Shown one piece after another: positions 1-10,708 of a stretch of 64,000 nucleotides of DNA (its first letter is position 1; every line of letters begins with the position of its first letter). Made by a program: the position numbers and the translations under genes. The notes under the pieces were generated by a model that made no database searches, was not told the DNA's origin, and saw only the letters and a program-made list of their open reading frames with translations. Origin of the DNA: Diphasiastrum complanatum. Taxonomy: Eukaryota; Streptophyta; Lycopodiopsida; Lycopodiales; Lycopodiaceae. Location: positions 45,952,059 to 46,016,058 of the forward strand of contig CM055107.1 of NCBI GenBank assembly GCA_029204225.1, written 5' to 3'.

Positions 1-149
1 CTTTTAAATGTCGCAGGGCCTAAATGTCAAGTTAGTGAATAAAGTTGGGTTTCCCTCCAATTTTGATGGTTCTCACACTTTTTTAAATTTGAATAAAAAT
101 AGAGGCAAGACTGGACCAATAGGATTCAGAGGCCAGGGTCCTCCTCTCT

Positions 150-597
150 ACTATTTTTTTTTTGCTTTTATGATTTTCTTTGTTTTTGGTTTTGCTTGTT
201 TTGCTTTGTGGAAGCGTTGGCGGCTACACCAGGATCCCAGACATTCGACTACACATCACAGAACATTTTCTTTTTTAGAAATCGTCACAAAACAACACAA
301 GAACAGAGAGGCACGAAGCAGAGTTACTATATTAACAGTTTTGGTTTAGAGCAAATTCGTCAGTGTCTCGCTCGTTGGTGGAATGACTTTCAACTCTATT
401 GTCGTGTTCTGCTCGTTGGTAGACTTTCATGCACAACTATGGTGTTTTGCTCTACTCGCTGTATTCAAGCTCTCTCTCTTTTTCTCGTTCTGCACTCTTA
501 TACGTTATGATTCAGAGAGGAACATTTATACCTCCACTATGTAGAGTTTACAAGAAGACTTAACATAGGTAACTAAACTAGTTACTTCTATTTTAAT
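150..597 (-). repeat. Direct repeat (LTR-like), distal copy
   Basis: About 90-95% identical to 971-1415 by eye. Landmarks shared by both are gcgttggcggctacacc, gtgtctcgctcgttgg and ggtaactaaactagtta. It would be the 3' LTR of the nested minus-strand element, and it lacks the extra upstream segment (1416-1784) that flanks the other copy. Confidence 0.75.
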
Positions 598-910
598 CTT
601 TTCCACGCTGCATGGCTGCTTTCGCAATCTTCAATCTGCATGAGTAGATCTTCGTTTATGGATGAAACAATGATCGTCATTGCACGTTCATCCTTTCTTA
701 TCCATTCAACTCTCCTCGGGTCTCCCTCTAGAGGCTGCACTTCTAAGAGCTCGGTCACCGACTAGATGCCTTCGCCCTTCAGGAGTGTTTTGATCTTGAA
801 TTTCTAGATCCTGTAGTTTGCGCCATCAAGACTGATTGCTATTCTCGTTTGGATTGTTGTAGCCATATTGTGTTGTCTGGAATAATCACTGCTTGAATAT
901 CAGTAGTAAT

Positions 911-975
911 AACCTGTTGGCTTTGATACCATGTAGGTATCTGTATTCATAACCTGGCGCTCTGATACCATGTAG
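911..975 (-). other. Duplicated primer binding site
   Basis: Bases 959-970 (gctctgatacca) are the exact complement of the common plant PBS TGGTATCAGAGC and abut the LTR-like repeat at 971. A second near-copy, ctttgatacca followed by tgtag, lies 40 bp to the left at 921-931. Both are preceded by aacctg, which suggests a small tandem duplication of the PBS region. Confidence 0.65.
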
Positions 976-1415
976 ATTTTTTACTGCTTTTTTGATTTTC
1001 TTTGCTTTTGGTTTTGCTTGTTTTGCTTTGCGGAAGCGTTGGCGGCTACACCAGGATCCTAGACACTCTACTACACATCACAAAACATTTCCTATTTTAG
1101 GAATCGTCACAAAACAACACAAGAACAGAGATGCACGAAGTAGAGTTACTGTATTAACAATTTTGGTTTTAGAGCGAATTCATCAGTGTCTCGCTCGTTG
1201 GCGGAATGATTTTTGACTCTATCGTTGTGTTCTGCTCGTTGGCAGACTTTCATGCACAACTATGGTGTTTCGCTCTTCTCGCTGTATTCAAGCTCTCTCT
1301 CTTTTTCTCGTTCTGCACTCTTATACGTTATGATTCAAAGAGGAACATTTATACCTCCACTATGTAGACTTTACAAGAAGACTTAACATAGGTAACTAAA
1401 CTAGTTAACGATAAT
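971..1415 (-). repeat. Direct repeat (LTR-like), PBS-proximal copy
   Basis: Begins tgtagatttttt directly after the PBS complement and matches 150-597. It is the 5' LTR, or its R-U5 part, of the nested element in minus orientation. Confidence 0.7.
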
Positions 1416-1784
1416 CAACTAGTTAGTTAGTGTTTATCGTTCCTTCTTCATTTCAGCTGGGCGTGAAGCCCGTTGAGCTTCCAGCTTACAGCTCGAAGGA
1501 ATTGTCTTCGTCGTTTCGTTGTCTTCCGTTTGTCTTCGTTGTCTTCGTTGTTTTCGTTGTTTTCGTTTTTCGCTCCCCTTTGTAGTTTGCGGTCCTGGAG
1601 GTGACTTGGCGATCCTCAAAACTTTCACGAAACATTCGTGCTTTGAGTCACAGGCACGTTGACTGTACGAATCGTTCTCGTTCGTCCTTCGTGCTTTGTT
1701 TGAGCTCACGGTTTGTTCGTGCTTCGACCTTCGCGATTTATTTGAGCTGCGACAAAGTTGCAAAAGTTCACCATTTTTGAAAGC
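1416..1784 (-). repeat. U3-like segment shared with 53020-53320
   Basis: On the minus strand this shares ordered blocks with 53020-53320: gtgaact then tgcaactttgtcgc, then aaagcacgaa, then cagctgg..agctcaacggg, then ataactaacta. Spacing differs between the two. It contains ttcgttgtcttcgttg simple repeats. It is probably U3 of the nested element or of a relative. Confidence 0.5.
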
Positions 1785-2170
1785 TATAAAAATGGACCAA
1801 CTCGAGTTGTTCCTCATGTTCATTTTCTCATTTCAATAAAGCAGATTGGTTCTCTTTAGAAATGGATTGATGAATGTCCTTGCTCTTCCTCTCTTCTCCT
1901 CCATTTCTCATGCTTTCTTTGGATTTTGCTAATTGTTGGATTTGATCATTATTGGGTTTGCTATTTCTTATGCTTTTTGTGAGAGATACAGGGAGAGAGA
2001 GAAGAGTAAGTTTTTATCATTGCTGTGGATTTAGGGTTAATGGATGTAGTGTTAATGCTTAGTGTTAATGGATGTTAGTGTTAAATCTTCCATTCATGTT
2101 GAAATCTGAACTATACTATCGCTCTCATGGGAACTATGCCAATGGATACAGGGGTTGATTCCAGCATGGA

Positions 2171-2925
2171 TGTAGTGGGTTTCTTTCCTTGTCTAACCTG
2201 AATCCAAGATCTAGTCAATCTAGCATCAAAGAGATGGAGTTAGTTGTCACGCGGAGGTTCGTTCCCATGAGAGAGATAGTATAGTTCAGATTTCAACATG
2301 AATGGAAGATCTAACACTAACATCCATTAATACTAAGCATTAACACTACATCCATTAACACTACATCCATTAACCCTAAATCCACAACAATGATAAAAAC
2401 TTACTCTTCTCTCTCTCCCTTTCTCTCTCACAAAAAGCATAAGAAATAGCAATCCCAATAATGATCAGATCCAACAATTAGAAAATACAAAGAAAGCATG
2501 AGAAATGGAGGAGAAGAGAGAAAGAGAAAGGACATTCATCAATCCATATCTGAAGAGAACCAATCTGTTTCATTGAAATGAGGAAATGAACATGAGGAGC
2601 AACTCGAGTTGGTCCCTTTTTATAGTAGAGGAGGACCCTGGCCTCTGAATCCTATTGGTCCAGTCTTGCCTCTCTTTTTATTCAAATTTAAAAAAGTGTG
2701 AGAACCATCAAAATTGGAGGGAAACCCAACTTTATTCACTAACTTGACATTTAGGCCTTGCGACATTAAAAGTCTCGCAAAAAAGCATAAAGTCTTTTTA
2801 TTGACTTTCTAATCAATCCAATAACTATGTGATCATAGGGTTGGACTTACACATGCAAGGTGCCAAATCCCTCTCACTTATTAACTAGGGATAGGATTGC
2901 CTTGGGATCCGCAAACCCTCCAACA
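2171..2925 (-). repeat. LTR of family X, minus orientation
   Basis: Runs from tgtagtgggttt to ccctccaaca, giving TG..CA ends, 755 bp. On the minus strand it starts TGTTGGAGGG and has a TATA box (ctataaaaaggg) near 2622-2633. It matches 63090-63845 in the same orientation, and its 2262-2775 part matches the plus-strand LTR at the window start. No matching target duplication is seen. Confidence 0.8.
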
Positions 2926-3840
2926 GGGTCCTAGTCCGACCAAAAGTGGCTAGACACAGTTTAAAAGTAAGAAACTGACTTTTGAAAAAATTGTCAAAAA
3001 TGTTTTGTGGTCAATTTTTGTAAAGACCGAGCCAAAAATGCCGGTCCACCTAGAATTGACTCCTAGCCCACTCTAAATGAGGCTAGAGAAAAGTTTGCGG
3101 TCTTAGAAATGGCCTGTGTTAAAAATTTACGACTTTTTGGCCAGTTGTAAAAATAGCCAGCATAGCCGTGCTAAAGTCCTACCATGTATAGAGTTGGTTT
3201 TGCTAATATATGGTTGCCTAGTGCATTTTCAGGAAAACCGTGCTGTCATGGGAGTCCTAGTCATGAATGCCAAAAAAGTCAACTTCAGTCAAAGAGCCAT
3301 CAAAGAAAAATATTTATCGGGCAAAACCCAAGCTGTGAATTATCGGCAATACTAAAAACTTGCAGAAACCCTAACAGGTAAAATTGGGCAAATTACGGGA
3401 AATGAGCAAAATACGCAAATCAGTCGGTAATCCCGAGAAACCAAAAGCCAAGGGCCAGCTGGCCGTACCTGCTACAAAGAAAGGAAAAATCAGATGAAGG
3501 GCTAAAAGAAGCAAAGGACCAAGGACCAAGGAAATGGAGGGCACCTTAGGTGGAGTAGGGGCTTGACAAAAGTCCTCACCCACCTTTTGGATAATAAATG
3601 TAAACAAGACTTTAGGACCTATAGGGCCTAAAAGATATTTTCTCTAGCTTTTGACTAAGAGGGCATCTTGTCTAGTTTTGGACGGGGGCCTTAAATGGCA
3701 CCAACCCCTACACCCTCAAGGAGACCACTTGATGTACTTTCCAATGGGTGTTGGACAAATGGACAAAAAAACTCAAAGGGCATGAAAATTGGCAAAGCAA
3801 GGGGGACACTTGGGATTTACTATGAAAGGAGGCCATTCTT
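2926..3840. other. Unassigned sequence
   Basis: No coding motif, LTR boundary or RNA gene is recognised. Only short spurious reading frames occur. It may be decayed retroelement or untranslated sequence. Confidence 0.4.
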
Positions 3841-4640
3841 TGTGTTAGAATATAGTTGGATAATAATGTGATAGTGAGTTGATAGTTGGAGTGATTGAGT
3901 TTGATGTGATAGTTAAGGATCAAGATAGTTGGAAGTTGGAAGTCATAATGAGATGATGTTGATAGATGGAAAGTTTTGAGAGTTGGATGTTCAAGTGCTT
4001 GCTTTCTTGTGTTGGTGCCTTTGTGGTTAGTTTCCTTATGATGTTATGAATGTTAGCATGCAATTATGGTTGTTGTGTATGATGAGAGTTGAGAGGCCAA
4101 TGTAGTTTGATGTTGAGTGTTGCAATAGAGTGAGATGATGTTGACTGTTAGATGTTAAGAGAGTTCCATGTTGAGAGTGAGTTGGATGTCATGTTGAGAG
4201 TTAGTAGTCTTGGATGCTTGTTGTCTTGCCTCATATGACTTGAGTGAGTTCATTGATTGAATTGTTAGATTGTTGCATGTTGATGATTGTTAGAAGGTGA
4301 GAGTGAGGGTGAGTGTTTGTATCTTGATGAGCTTTGCTTACTATGTGTAATGGGAGTGAGCTAAGAGTTGTATGGGAGTTGAGTTAGTTAGTTGTCATTG
4401 TTGATTTCTTGAAGTTGTTCGATGTTTTGTGGTTAGATTGTGGTGGAGGTTATGCTTGCATTTTTTGGTTGATTGAATGTTGGCATTGTGATTGTTAGAA
4501 GTGGTGGTGTGGTCTTGTCTCAAGAGAGTGATTTGAGGAGTATGAAGGTTGAGGCTTGTGTGTATCTTTTTATGTTCTTAAGAGTTTAAGGAATGTGGTT
4601 TGGTGAATGGATGTTTTTAATATGGTTTTAGAAAGTGATT
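3841..4640. other. C-poor, G/T/A-rich strand-asymmetric stretch
   Basis: The plus strand is nearly depleted of C (1-6 C per 60 bases in sampled lines), while G is around 30%. Short words such as gttgag, gatgttg and gagtgag recur without a fixed period. It looks like a decayed simple or cryptic tandem repeat. No gene is seen. Confidence 0.6.
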
Positions 4641-5005
4641 TTAATGTGAGCTTGGAGAGTTTGCTGCACGTTGAAAGCTTGCTGGTGACCCCTTGATAGT
4701 TGCTTGATCTTTTAAGGAGGGATGGGAGTGAGTGTGTATCGGTGTTTCCTTCTTGAGCGGGAGAGAAAAGAAACCAAAACCACCCAGTGGTGTTTGAGAA
4801 GGAGAAGGAAGCTCTCTTATACGGATTTCTTCTATCATAATCTGCATTTTGAAGAATTTCCAACTTAGTTTCAATCCCAAGAAGGTCTACAATCCCGATC
4901 TGAAGAGCTTCTACATCTCAAAAACCTCCATGCTATTTGTAGCCAGCGCATTAAAAGGAATAAAGAGGCAATGGCAGTGTAGCTTTCTGATCCTAAATCG
5001 ATACA
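4641..5005. other. Sequence between the C-poor stretch and the coiled-coil ORF
   Basis: No recognisable domain. If the minus-strand ORF at 5006-6949 belongs to Gypsy-1, this is where its 3' LTR could begin, but no second LTR copy is available to test that. Confidence 0.3.
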
Positions 5006-6949
5006 TTATGCGAAGGAGGCAGGGAACCGGTTAGCAAATGCATTGAATCTTTTAGCACATACCTTTGACTGGTTTCGACGTGGTCGTTTAGCTTGGGTAT
5101 CTGCTGGTACGATGTCTTGTGATTGAAATTCTATAGCTAGCTTTTGATCTTCGAGCTGTTGTTTGAGATCGAATACCTCTCGTTCGAGTTTGTTGATCTT
5201 CGCTACTGCCTCCAAATATTCGGGGTGGTCAACAACTCCCGAACAAACAGGAACGGTGTTGAGTTGCTGTGTCAGATTGTCGATTCTGAGTAGGGCCTGC
5301 GAATATTTCTCATGTGCATCCAACCCGGTGCGTGTTTGGTGATTGGCCTCGATAGATAGCTCTTTCAGCTCCGCCAACTCTTCTTCAACTAATGCGTTCT
5401 CATCTTCGAGCGATTGCAAAAATTTTGCTCGTAAATTGTCTAGCATTTGGCCTTGGAGCTGGTAGAACTTGCATTTACATCGAAGGCATCCATCTCTAAA
5501 ATCAAAAAGCTAAGTTTAGCCTTCCATCTCCCAATTTGCACCGGGATGTTCAATGTTGCTTTGTCTGCGTCCAGTGCTTCATTTGTTGTTTCTACCTTGA
5601 GCATTGAAGTTACATTTCTGGTCGGCAAGCTGAACTGTTCCACTACGCTCCTTGAAATATAGTTATGTGAAGCTTCGGAAGTCGATCATGAAATCTGACT
5701 TCCTCCCCACGAGAACATTGTATTGTAGCTTTGGGTAGGAGCTCAAACTTGGTTCTCTTGGATTACAAGGGACAGATCTGTATGACAAAAGCTCTGTCTG
5801 GAGGGAACGCTAAGGGCACCGATATTGAACAAAATCTGGTTGTTGCATCTGTGATTAAAAGCATGGCGAAAGGGAGAAGACAATGGCTTCAATAAGCAGT
5901 ATACAATCAGAGATCTATACAATCCTTGAATCATTAGGATCTAACTTCCTAGCATGCACAATCCTAGTGCTGTTTCGGCTTTTATTCATGTGGCTTGCTC
6001 CTCCTGCAAAAATTTCCGAATAGCGACATTGTCCTGATTCGCTTTCAGCACTTGTTATTTTAAATAATCAATTGTTGTATGAGAATTCGCAAACTTGGCT
6101 TCAATCATCTTATTGATTTCTTTTAAAGAATCAGCTTCCTTTATTGAGGTATGAAGTTGACTTTCGAGTGAACGATTTTGTTTAAGCAATTTATTGTTGT
6201 CTGCTTCGAGCTAGTCGATCTTCTCGTAGGATTCTTTGATAGATTCGTGGAGATTTTTCTCTGTATCAATCAGCTCCATAGTGCTCTTCTGGTTATATTT
6301 ATCAAATTCATAAATTTCATCAACTAAATTTTTGGCTTTGGCAGTCATAGTGTTGAACCACCAGGGCTGTTGGTCAGGTTCGTCTTCATCTTCGTCACCT
6401 GCCCCAGTGTCGCCCTCTGTAGTTCCTCGAGCTTTGCCAAAATTATCAGACTGAGTTTCTTCTTGGTCCGAGTCGCTTGAGCTCTTTTGCTTCTGTGTAG
6501 TTGAAGCAGAAACTGGCTTTGTTAAGTCAGCTGCAGCAGCACCATCTGTGTCCATGGCTGTGGTGGTATCAACAACCTTTTGTGAAATAGCAACGTCGAC
6601 TTCCATAGCTGTTGTGTCTACTACTTGGATTGTTGGCGCAACTGTGGTGGTTGTGACAGGTGTGGTTAGAAGGCTAGATAGGTCGACTGATGTTGTAGAC
6701 AATAGTCTTCCCATCAGAAAACTCTTCTCGTCATCGCTTAGGATTTCAAAATGTTTGCACAGTCACATGAACTTTAAAATCAGATTCAGATACCAAGTGG
6801 ATGGAATGAACAAACTTAGTGCTGACTTCTGAGAGTATAACTAAGGGATCCACCTTCAGACTTCCCAGCCTGTATTGATCCAGATGAGACTGGATTGATG
6901 CCAGTTGGATGTCTGTGCGTGCTTTCCATGTAATGGTAGAGCTTGCCAT
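5006..6949 (-). pseudogene. Broken coiled-coil ORF, possible extra ORF of Gypsy-1
   Basis: A chain of minus-strand open segments in sense with Gypsy-1 and 3' of its integrase. It begins MASSTITWKARTD at 6949. Next comes a V/T/S-rich stretch and an acidic stretch (GDEDEDEPDQQPWW) in 6714-6211, then heptad-like helices. The last segment (5446-5006) has EDENALVEEELAELKEL and INKLEREVFDLKQQLEDQK, typical of a coiled coil, and ends in a basic tail (AKRPRRNQ). Frameshifts and stops separate the segments. Function is unknown. An extra structural ORF of a gypsy element is my inference from orientation and position, and a host gene remnant is the alternative. Confidence 0.4.
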
Positions 6950-7540
6950 TTGTTAAATAATAAACAAAAGCTTCAAAAATTGCAATAGATTGTGATCAAA
7001 GGCTTGATAATGATCGTAAATAAGCTAAGAAAGCATGAAAAAAAAACGCAACAAGAGAGTGTGAGAAGGAAATTAGAAAAATGGCTATGATATGCAGTGG
7101 CAGTGTGGAGAGGATGATGATGTGTCATTTTGACGTGAAATCTGTCACTTACTTTATCAATGGCATGCATGGCTCATAGTTTCATAATATAATTCATAGG
7201 AAAGTCTTAAATGTGGTAAGACCGTTTGTGAAATGGAATTTAATTTTTTTTTTATGATGACGCCGTTTTTATGTGTTGACGTAAACACGTGTGAATAATG
7301 ATGACCATGTAGCCATCATCTCTAATAGATGGATACAAAAAGTCCGTCGAGAGATTCTCAAAAGATTCTAGAAAAGATGCTAGAAATATTTCAAAAAAGA
7401 TTCCAAAAAATTATTGACAGATTCTTAAATGATATGTCCAAAAAGATTCGCGAATGCTCCTAGAAACATCAAACCATTTGTGTTTCACAAATGAGACATC
7501 AAATGATTTTTTATAACTAGAATGTTTAGTCAAAGATAAT
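6950..7540. other. Spacer between the coiled-coil ORF and Gypsy-1 integrase
   Basis: AT-rich. Bases 7340-7460 carry several near-copies of aaaagattc/agattct. No coding motif is seen. Confidence 0.4.
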
Positions 7541-8369
7541 ATTTGTTGAGCCTGGACCCATTAATTCAAGTCGGTAATAGCTCGCCTTCAAGTGATTGAA
7601 GTTGAACAGAACCATTTTCAAACACCTCGATAAGTATATAAGGTCCGAGCCATCTCATATGAAGATTTCCAAGGAAAGTTTGATGTCGACTATCAAAGAT
7701 CAACACAAAGTCATCAGCTTTAAAATCACTTTCCTGATACGACTATCATACCTTTTCTTTCGTTGTTCCTAGATTTGCTCCGTAAGTCTTTGTGAATTTG
7801 AATGAACTTTAGATAGTTCTTCAATAGTCATCAACCTTTTGTTAATATTTTTTTTTAGCATTTGTTTGTTGGGCTTGTATTCAAAAAGTTGGCATCTTGA
7901 ATTCAATAAGTAAGATAGGATGCATACCATAAGTAAGAAAATATGGTATTGGCTTCGTCGTGATCTTCTCTGTGTTTTGATAAGCCCAAAGAACTGAAGG
8001 TAATTTTTGATCCTAATCAGTCGCATGTGCAATAGTAATCTTATTTAGGATCTTGCAAAGTATCTCATTCGCTCTCTCGGTCATTTGCTTTTAATTTATA
8101 AGTGGTTGTCTTTCTGTGTTTAATCAGAAAATACGTTGTCAACAGCCGTATAGTGTCATTTAAAAAATGTGTACCATAGCCACTAACCAATTCGAGAGGA
8201 CAACCATATCGTGTGATTATAGATTTGAATAAGAACGCTGCGACAATTTTTGCATCGTTTCATTTTGTCGCTTCTGCTTCTACGTTCTTCATGGCATAAG
8301 CTGTCGCAACCGAAATATAACGACACTTAGTTTGTCGAGTCACAAACTTGATTGGACGGACGAAGTCAA
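7541..8369 (-). pseudogene. Gypsy-1 integrase, core and C-terminal part
   Basis: Minus-strand translation across stops gives the typical Ty3 integrase order: IDFV at the Copia-A junction, then a segment resembling TRYGCPLELVS, GTHFLND, and later DQDQKLPSVLWAYQNTEK and TYGMHPILLIEF near 7960-8030. These match the core and GPY-side region of gypsy integrases. In-frame stops and frameshifts make it non-functional. It continues the integrase that starts at 14594. Confidence 0.75.
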
Positions 8370-9002
8370 TGTAAAAGATTTCAGATTCTTAAGATCCAAT
8401 CTACTTGAATGATCTTTGGTTAGAAAGAGAAATACACTACCAATTTCACCAACGTAGAAAAATCAGCATCTACACACAATTTGAGATGCAAACACTAATA
8501 GAACTTGATCAAACTTGAATGAAATGATTATGTACTGTTGTTGTCCGTACAAAACCATCAAGCTACTGTATTTCACACGTGTGGATCCGAAAATAACACA
8601 TAGAATTGCAAGCAATCACCAAGATAGTGCACCAATGGATAGTAGAACCCAAGAGAACCATGTATAAGCATGAAATGAGATAGAGAAGAGAGAAGATGAC
8701 TCTCTCCACGAGTTGCGTCCTTTTATAACAGGTCCAAACTCTATTTGGCCACTTGGCTTTCCCACCAAAATGCTAACCCTACCAATTTTGGGTCTAGATT
8801 CAATGTACCCAACTTATTCAAATTGAATCTACTCAAACTTGCATTCTATCTTTCCCACACTTTCAAAAAAGTGTTTATTCAAATGAAATTTAGACTAATG
8901 AACTTTGAGAAGTCAACCTCTAAGTCTAAAACAAGTTTTGGCCTCAATATGCCAAATATGAAAATATCGCAAAATGTGATGAAACTAGTTGAATCTTTCA
9001 CA
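8370..9002 (-). repeat. Copia-A 3' LTR
   Basis: Starts tgtaaaagat and ends ctttcaca, 633 bp, with the minus-strand TATA box ttataaaagg near 8721-8730. It aligns throughout with 13733-14384 and lacks an 18-19 bp block present there near 13955-13975. It directly abuts the polypurine tract at 9003-9015. Confidence 0.9.
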
Positions 9003-9164
9003 CTCCCTCTTCAACTAGTTTTAGCATAGACTTTGATAATACTCCAAGTGAGGTCCTATGCTTCATGAACAAGTATTTTCCCAATGCTTTGGTGAAGATA
9101 TCAGCTACACATTCCCTTGAAGACACATGTTGAAGCTCCACCTCCTTTGCAATGACTCGTTCCC

Positions 9165-9601
9165 TCACAAAATGATTAATATCTCAATATGCTTGCTCCT
9201 AGCATGAAAGATAGGATTGGATGTCATTATTTGGGCTGATTGATTGTCACAAAAGATGATTGGTCTCTCTGAAAAATCCAGCAAGTGAAGGTCCTTGATC
9301 ATCCTCTTGATCCATACCATCTCCTTTGTGCAATGTGTAAGAGCTTTGTACTCGGCCTCACTAGATGACAATGAGATAGTGGCTTGTTTCTTTGACATCC
9401 ATGATATAGCTCCATCACCTATGAAAATACAATAAGAACTAATGGATCTCCTATCCATTATATCTCCAGCATAGTCCGAATCTGAAAATCCAAAAAGATT
9501 AGGTGATGATCCCTCATATAATATGCCAAAATCTCGAGTTCCAATGATGTACCTCAAAACTCGCTTTCCTAGCTTCCAATGCTCCTAGCATAGTTTTTGC
9601 C
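9165..9601 (-). pseudogene. Copia-A RNase H region
   Basis: Minus-strand translation shows the copia RNase H signature: KRVLRYIIGT, GFSDSDYAGD, then WMSKKQATISLSSSEAEY, then ARSKHIE. The HWKLG just before it belongs to the end of reverse transcriptase and marks where normal copia sequence resumes after the foreign ORF. A frameshift separates it from the upstream ORF, and the C-terminus after HIE is out of frame. Confidence 0.85.
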
Positions 9602-10690
9602 AATAGAACTTTGATCCATCATAAGAATGATCTTCTTCCTAAGAATAGATCTCCTTTCAATGATCATGTAATTCTCAAAATAGAAACAACCATAATTGAT
9701 ATAGAGAATAGTGTCCACTTGGGATGCTTCACTATTTCTTACATCAATTTTACATGTAAAAATGTGACTAGAACATGAAGAATCAAATAGAATGTAAATG
9801 AAATGATTCCACCATGCTTCCAACTCTGAACTCTCTGGAAAAATACAGCAAACAAACAATAAATGTGAGTGATCAACTTTTGCTTGCATGTCTCCTCCTC
9901 CTTTGTCCTTTGTTGCCTTGTATCCACTATGATACTCCATGAATGAGCCTCCATCTTCATCTTGCCACAAGAAACCATCAAACCTTGGAAATCCATGAGT
10001 AGGTGAGTACATTAATGATGCAAATCCAACACCACATGACTCCATCAACCAAGTAGTTTTCACTAGTCCATCTTCAAGATCTACTTGACACAAGAAAATG
10101 ACCATGAATTCACCAAAAATTGACAATCTCCAAGTATTGGCACCAAGTAGCTCAACACGTGAGAACTTAGCCATGGATGAGTGACATAATAAACCTCCAA
10201 TAGCTTCATTTCCATCAGCAAAATCAGCCAATAATGCTAATACAAATCCAACATCAAAACAATGCTCACCAATGTAGCTAGTTTTACCATATCTTGACAA
10301 TTTGCACACATCCACATGAAATTGCTCAAACATGAGATAGAACAAGTAAAGTAAACTTGAACAACACTTCCTTGATGCTCCTTTGACCTTACTTGAGTCT
10401 TCAATATGCTGCAAAAACAGATCCATAACACCTTTGCCAATTACCTCTCCTTTGATGCTCTTGACTAGCTCCAAATTGCCAACTTCCTTTTTGACTAGTT
10501 GAAGTGCTTTGAGATCAACCTCTTGATCTTCAACTTGACCATCAAAGTCATTGAAAAAAATTTGTTTTCCAGATCCATTACTTGATTTTACAGCAAGATA
10601 ACATCCATCCACTTGCATAGCTCTATGTACACAAGAAGATCCTCCAAAAGATGTTCCACTCTTCATAAGAGATCGATATTCAAGATCCAT
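9569..10690 (-). CDS. 373-codon ORF occupying the RT position of Copia-A
   Basis: The first 13 residues (MDLEYRSLMKSGT) are the usual start of copia reverse transcriptase. The next about 350 residues, to about 9595, have none of its motifs: no KARLVAKG, no AFLNG, no YVDD. Normal copia sequence resumes with HWKLGKRVL. About 1.05 kb of unrelated sequence has thus replaced about 0.8 kb of RT and stays open in the entry frame. It is rich in Ser, Cys and hydrophobic stretches (SLLYLFYLMF, FVLALLADF). I do not recognise the product. It could be captured host sequence or non-coding DNA open by chance. Confidence 0.45.
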   Translation of the reverse strand: MDLEYRSLMKSGTSFGGSSCVHRAMQVDGCYLAVKSSNGSGKQIFFNDFDGQVEDQEVDLKALQLVKKEVGNLELVKSIKGEVIGKGVMDLFLQHIEDSSKVKGASRKCCSSLLYLFYLMFEQFHVDVCKLSRYGKTSYIGEHCFDVGFVLALLADFADGNEAIGGLLCHSSMAKFSRVELLGANTWRLSIFGEFMVIFLCQVDLEDGLVKTTWLMESCGVGFASLMYSPTHGFPRFDGFLWQDEDGGSFMEYHSGYKATKDKGGGDMQAKVDHSHLLFVCCIFPESSELEAWWNHFIYILFDSSCSSHIFTCKIDVRNSEASQVDTILYINYGCFYFENYMIIERRSILRKKIILMMDQSSIGKNYARSIGS

Positions 10691-10708
10691 TGGTTGGATC
10701 CACTCCTC

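Larger units (their letters stand above)
151..1784 (-). mobile_element. Small non-autonomous LTR retroelement nested in the family-X LTR
   Basis: Removing 151-1784 restores the host LTR. The insert has two direct repeats of about 445 bp (150-597 and 971-1415) separated by about 370 bp without coding capacity. The complement of an initiator tRNA-Met primer binding site lies immediately left of the second repeat, so the element reads on the minus strand. A possible 4-5 bp target duplication (ctat/ctata) is seen at the edges but is not clean. No gag or pol is present, so mobility would depend on other elements. Confidence 0.65.
1..2131 (+). mobile_element. LTR of family X, plus orientation, split and 3'-truncated
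   Basis: Bases 1 to about 152 and about 1783 to 2131, read together, are the reverse complement of about 2262-2775 inside the LTR at 2171-2925. This is one LTR split by the insertion at 151-1784. The promoter core ctataaaaatgg is at about 1785-1796, next to the conserved accaactcgag. The 5' end lies off the window, and about 90 bases of the 3' end are missing after 2131. Confidence 0.8.

Noticed and set aside
1434-1823. 129-codon Lys/Arg/Glu-rich minus-strand frame
   Set aside because: Comes from cttcgttgtcttcg simple repeats and crosses an insertion boundary at 1784.
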